64,000 bases of DNA from Arthrobotrys musiformis (Eukaryota > Ascomycota > Orbiliomycetes > Orbiliales > Orbiliaceae): the NCBI GenBank assembly GCA_036971715.1, contig JAVHJL010000006.1, forward strand, positions 1 to 64,000, in the 5' to 3' direction. Positions 61,001 to 64,000 of the stretch are shown here, piece after piece; within the stretch, counting starts at the first letter, position 1; each line of letters begins with the position of its first letter. The translations under genes and the position numbers were made by a program. The notes beneath the pieces are model-generated. The model saw only the letters and a program-made list of their open reading frames with translations, was not told where the DNA came from and made no database searches.

Positions 61001-63929
61001 GCTTCAACGCCTTCAGGCCTTCTTGGAAACCAGCATTTCCAGCATTTCCAGCAGCCACAGCCTCCACAGCCTCCACAACCTCCACAACTGCCACAACTGC
61101 AGTATCAACATCGACGTCAACATCAACATCAGCACCAACGACCATCTCGTACCTCACCCGCCCAGAGACAACAGTTTATTTCACTAGGACAGTCGTACGC
61201 CCCCCGCCGCAGGCGGCCTTGGGCACATCTTCATCGTCTCAGTACGTTGGGTCGTATCTACAATTCGGAATCCAGACCACCACCACCCCCCTCAGGCTTC
61301 ATCACACCAGGACACAACAGTAAACCCTTTCCCGCACTTCTCCCCAGATTCAACTCCCCGACATTGACTCGGACCTCCGATCTCTACCGCCTAAAATGAT
61401 GCACATATCCGGAACCCAAATGCCACGCTCCGGCGGCGGCGCTACAGCCCCTAGCTCTTCGTACCCTCTTCCAAAAACCGAAACCGTGCACAGTTTCGTC
61501 CGGACCGCTCAGCCAAAGGACATCGTTGGCCACACAAATACTCAACCAGCATATAGGAGAGCACACCCCGAAGGCGGTTTCATAAGTGTAACCAAACCCA
61601 AGGAGCAATCCTTCTCATCTCTACCACGCAACCCTACTAACCATCACATAGCCGGTTCAAGCTCTTACCTGCTACCTTCCGGCGACATATAGGATCTGCA
61701 ACCCAAACTTCAAATATGAATCATCGCGAAACCCTAGACGGGTGCTAACGAAGCCAAGCAAAGGTGTAAAGAATGATGGGTACGACAACGAGGACAGTGA
61801 TTACATATTATATGTCAATGACATACTTGGTTCCGAGGAGGCTGGCCACAAGTAAGCATCCACCTGCCCATGAATTGTCGGAAGCTAACCAACGGTATAG
61901 GAATCGCTACCTCATTCTCGATGTCTTAGGACAAGGCACATTCGGCCAGGTAGTCAAGTGCCAAAATCTCAGGACTCAAGAGGTGGTGGCCGTTAAAGTT
62001 GTCAAAAATCGCACGGCATACTTCAATCAAAGTATGATGGAGGTTTCCGTATTAGATTTGGTCAGTATAACAAAGGTCCCTCCTCCTTGGGATGCACATT
62101 ACGCCACTCTAACGCCACACCCTGAGGCTAGCTAAACAGCAAGCTTGATAAAAACGACGAGCACCATATACTCCGCCTCAAAGACACCTTCATACACCGA
62201 CAGCACCTCTGCCTAGTTTTCGAGCTTCTAAGCGTCAATCTTTACGAACTGATCAAACAGAACCAGTTCCGGGGATTGAGTACCACACTAGTTCGGGTGT
62301 TTGCGCAGCAACTCCTAAACGCCCTGACGCTCCTCAACAAGGCTAAGCTGATACATTGCGACCTCAAACCTGAGAATATCCTCCTCAAAAAGAAAGCCTG
62401 GCCTTTACTTTCCACGTTTTATGCATCAACTAACGTCGAATGATCGTGTAGTCTCGAGAGCCCGATTATAAAGGTAATTGATTTTGGATCTGCTTGCGAC
62501 GAGAGACAAACCGTCTACACCTACATTCAATCCCGGTTTTATCGATCACCAGAAGTCTTACTACTATTACCGTATGCCATATCCCGAGCCTGTAGTAAAG
62601 GTGTTTCCACTTTTAATTCTAATATGACTCTCTTGCACGACAACAGGTATTCATCCGCCATTGATATGTGGTCTCTCGGGTGCATCGTAGTGGAGTTGTT
62701 CCTTGGGCTTCCTTTGTTTCCCGGTAGTTCCGAATACAACCAAGTTGCTCGCATCGTAGAGATGTTAGGGCTTCCACCTACTTGGATGCTGGAAATGGGA
62801 AAACAATCGGGTGAATTTTTTGAGAAGGTTACTGATGAGTTTGGGAGGAAAACCTATCGGTTAAAGAGTATGGAAACATATTCGCGTGAACATGGCACGA
62901 AAGAACAGCCCAGTAAGCGATATTTCCAAGCAACGACACTTCCCGACATCATAAACCAATACGCGATGCCCCGGAAAAACATGAAACCAGCAGAGATCGA
63001 GAGAGGTAACAACACTCGTATCAAAGTCTATGTATGCAGAGCCTGCTAACTGATCCTTAGAAATGAACAACCGGGTGGCTTTTATTGATTTCGTTCGAGG
63101 ATTACTGAATATAAACCCATTGGAAAGGTGGTCCCCCCAGCAGGCCAAACTTCATCCCTTCATAACCCAACAAAAGTTTACTGGTCCATTCGTTCCACCT
63201 ATGAATTTGAAGTCATCGCCGTCCGGCGGGTTGCCAAAATCCCCACATCCACCCATGACGTCGAATACGAATCAAACTGGGGCTTCCCAAACCATCTCAT
63301 CACAGCACGTTAATAACAACCCCGACCAAGCCTTGAAGAACAAACCCAATGCAAGCGGAGTACCTCAGCAACTAGCCGCTAATTATCAAAACCCCTCTGC
63401 TGGTGGATACATTAACCCGGCACAAACCCAACCCCCAACATACAATAGTGGCCCCAATTACGGTGTCAACGGCGGACAACAGTTTCAACAGCAGGTCGTA
63501 AACCCACCCCCACCATATAGTACAAATCACGCTGGATATAATGTTACCTCGACGGCGCAGCATCAATCGAACCAACAGGCCCATGGGGGCGCTTACCATA
63601 CACAACAGCAGCCTCCAAGCTTGTACCAAACCGCTACCACCCGAGCTGGGCGACAACGCGCTTCTACTATAGGACAGAATGATAGTGGTATACCGCCTCA
63701 ACTTTCACGCCATGCGATGCTGTTAGACCCCAACCAACCTATACGGCTACAGCCTAGCCCGGCTTACTACCCCCCCCCTTCCGATGGGGAGGCTTCGAGC
63801 GGCGGGAAATCAAGGAGAAGGAGCCAGGCAGGGCAGGGAGGCCAGAGAAGCCAGAGAGACTTTATCAGGACCCTCGAGGACCGGACACTAGAGGACGGTT
63901 TATTTAATAACCAAGCACAGTGGCAATGA
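61001..63929 (+). CDS. YAK1: Yak1-like dual-specificity kinase (DYRK family)
   Basis: Growth-antagonising kinase that acts under stress and nutrient limitation, opposed by PKA in yeasts. Well supported exons: about 61348-61587, 61652-61851, 61901-62060, 62132-62391, 62452-62571, 62647-63005 and 63061-63929 (736 codons with stop). The N-terminal box LPATYRICNPNFKYESSRN precedes the kinase. Kinase motifs: GQGTFGQVVK, VAVKVVKN, HCDLKPEN, IDFGSAC, activation loop YTY in TVYTYIQSRFYRSPE, and AIDMWSLGC. The C-tail is Gln/Pro/Asn-rich with RQRAST. The N-terminal exon from ATG 61,001 (Gln/Pro-rich) is tentative: the frame must change before 61,348 and I could not find a fully convincing junction. The intron 62392-62451 appears to have a GA donor. 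Confidence 0.88.
62392..62451 (+). other. Putative non-canonical GA-AG intron in YAK1
   Basis: Removing these 60 nt joins ILLK-AA to T-CTCGAG and gives HCDLKPENILLK-NLESPIIKVIDFG, the conserved DYRK sequence. The donor reads AA|GAAAGC, where GTAAGC would be normal; the acceptor GTGTAG and a branch-like CTAAC are regular. A GT donor at 62,416 would leave a 36-nt intron and put nine extra residues into the catalytic core. Confidence 0.6.
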
Positions 63930-64000
63930 AGATCGTTGGTTCCTAGGTGAAGAAGCGGGCGATGAATCGATATTCGCTTATTCTCATCGACATATGTCAC
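63930..64000 (+). other. 3' flank of YAK1
   Basis: The 71 nt after the YAK1 stop codon to the window edge; presumably 3' UTR. No further feature seen. Confidence 0.5.

Overview
This window looks like a piece of a filamentous ascomycete (Pezizomycotina) chromosome with two compartments. The evidence is spliceosomal introns of about 50-100 nt with fungal splice signals, fungal-type Tof1, Yak1 and biotin-protein ligase genes, and transposons wrecked by C-to-T/G-to-A transitions of the kind made by repeat-induced point mutation (RIP). The class within Pezizomycotina cannot be fixed from sequence alone.

Region 1 (1 to about 51,850) is extremely AT-rich and holds no host gene I can support. It is a nest of copies of one Tad1/I-type non-LTR retrotransposon (LINE). 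One copy, 42,828-48,584 on the minus strand, is intact and carries ORF1 (386 aa, coiled coil plus three zinc knuckles) and ORF2 (1,345 aa, AP endonuclease, reverse transcriptase, RNase H, terminal CCHC). At least eight others (labelled A-I) are RIP-damaged, truncated or interrupted by each other. Two nested insertions keep target-site duplications, one of them a perfect 17-mer. Between the LINEs are degraded remains of a Ty3/Gypsy pol gene (about 18.8-19.2 kb) and probably of a Plavaka-type DNA transposase (about 32.3-32.8 kb), plus AT-rich sequence with nothing recognisable.

The most unusual item is a roughly 810-bp, largely un-RIPped element at 7,980-8,791. It has a tRNA-like head with Pol III A and B boxes, a unique body with hairpin repeats, and a tail matching two separate blocks of the LINE 3' end, including a GAAA-tetraloop hairpin and the (TAA)n tail. 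A 12-bp target-site duplication flanks it. It reads as a SINE that parasitises the resident LINE, inserted into an already decayed LINE copy.

Region 2 (about 51,850-64,000) has normal base composition. It starts right after a perfect (TAA)62 tract attached to a tiny LINE 3' stub. Its genes are TOF1 (replication fork protection, +), a secreted/membrane DUF7137-like protein (+), BPL1 (biotin-protein ligase, -) and YAK1 (DYRK-family kinase, +). BPL1 and YAK1 diverge from a shared intergenic region. YAK1 has one intron that seems to use a non-canonical GA donor. I see no functional link among the four genes; they look like ordinary housekeeping genes next to a RIP-silenced transposon block.
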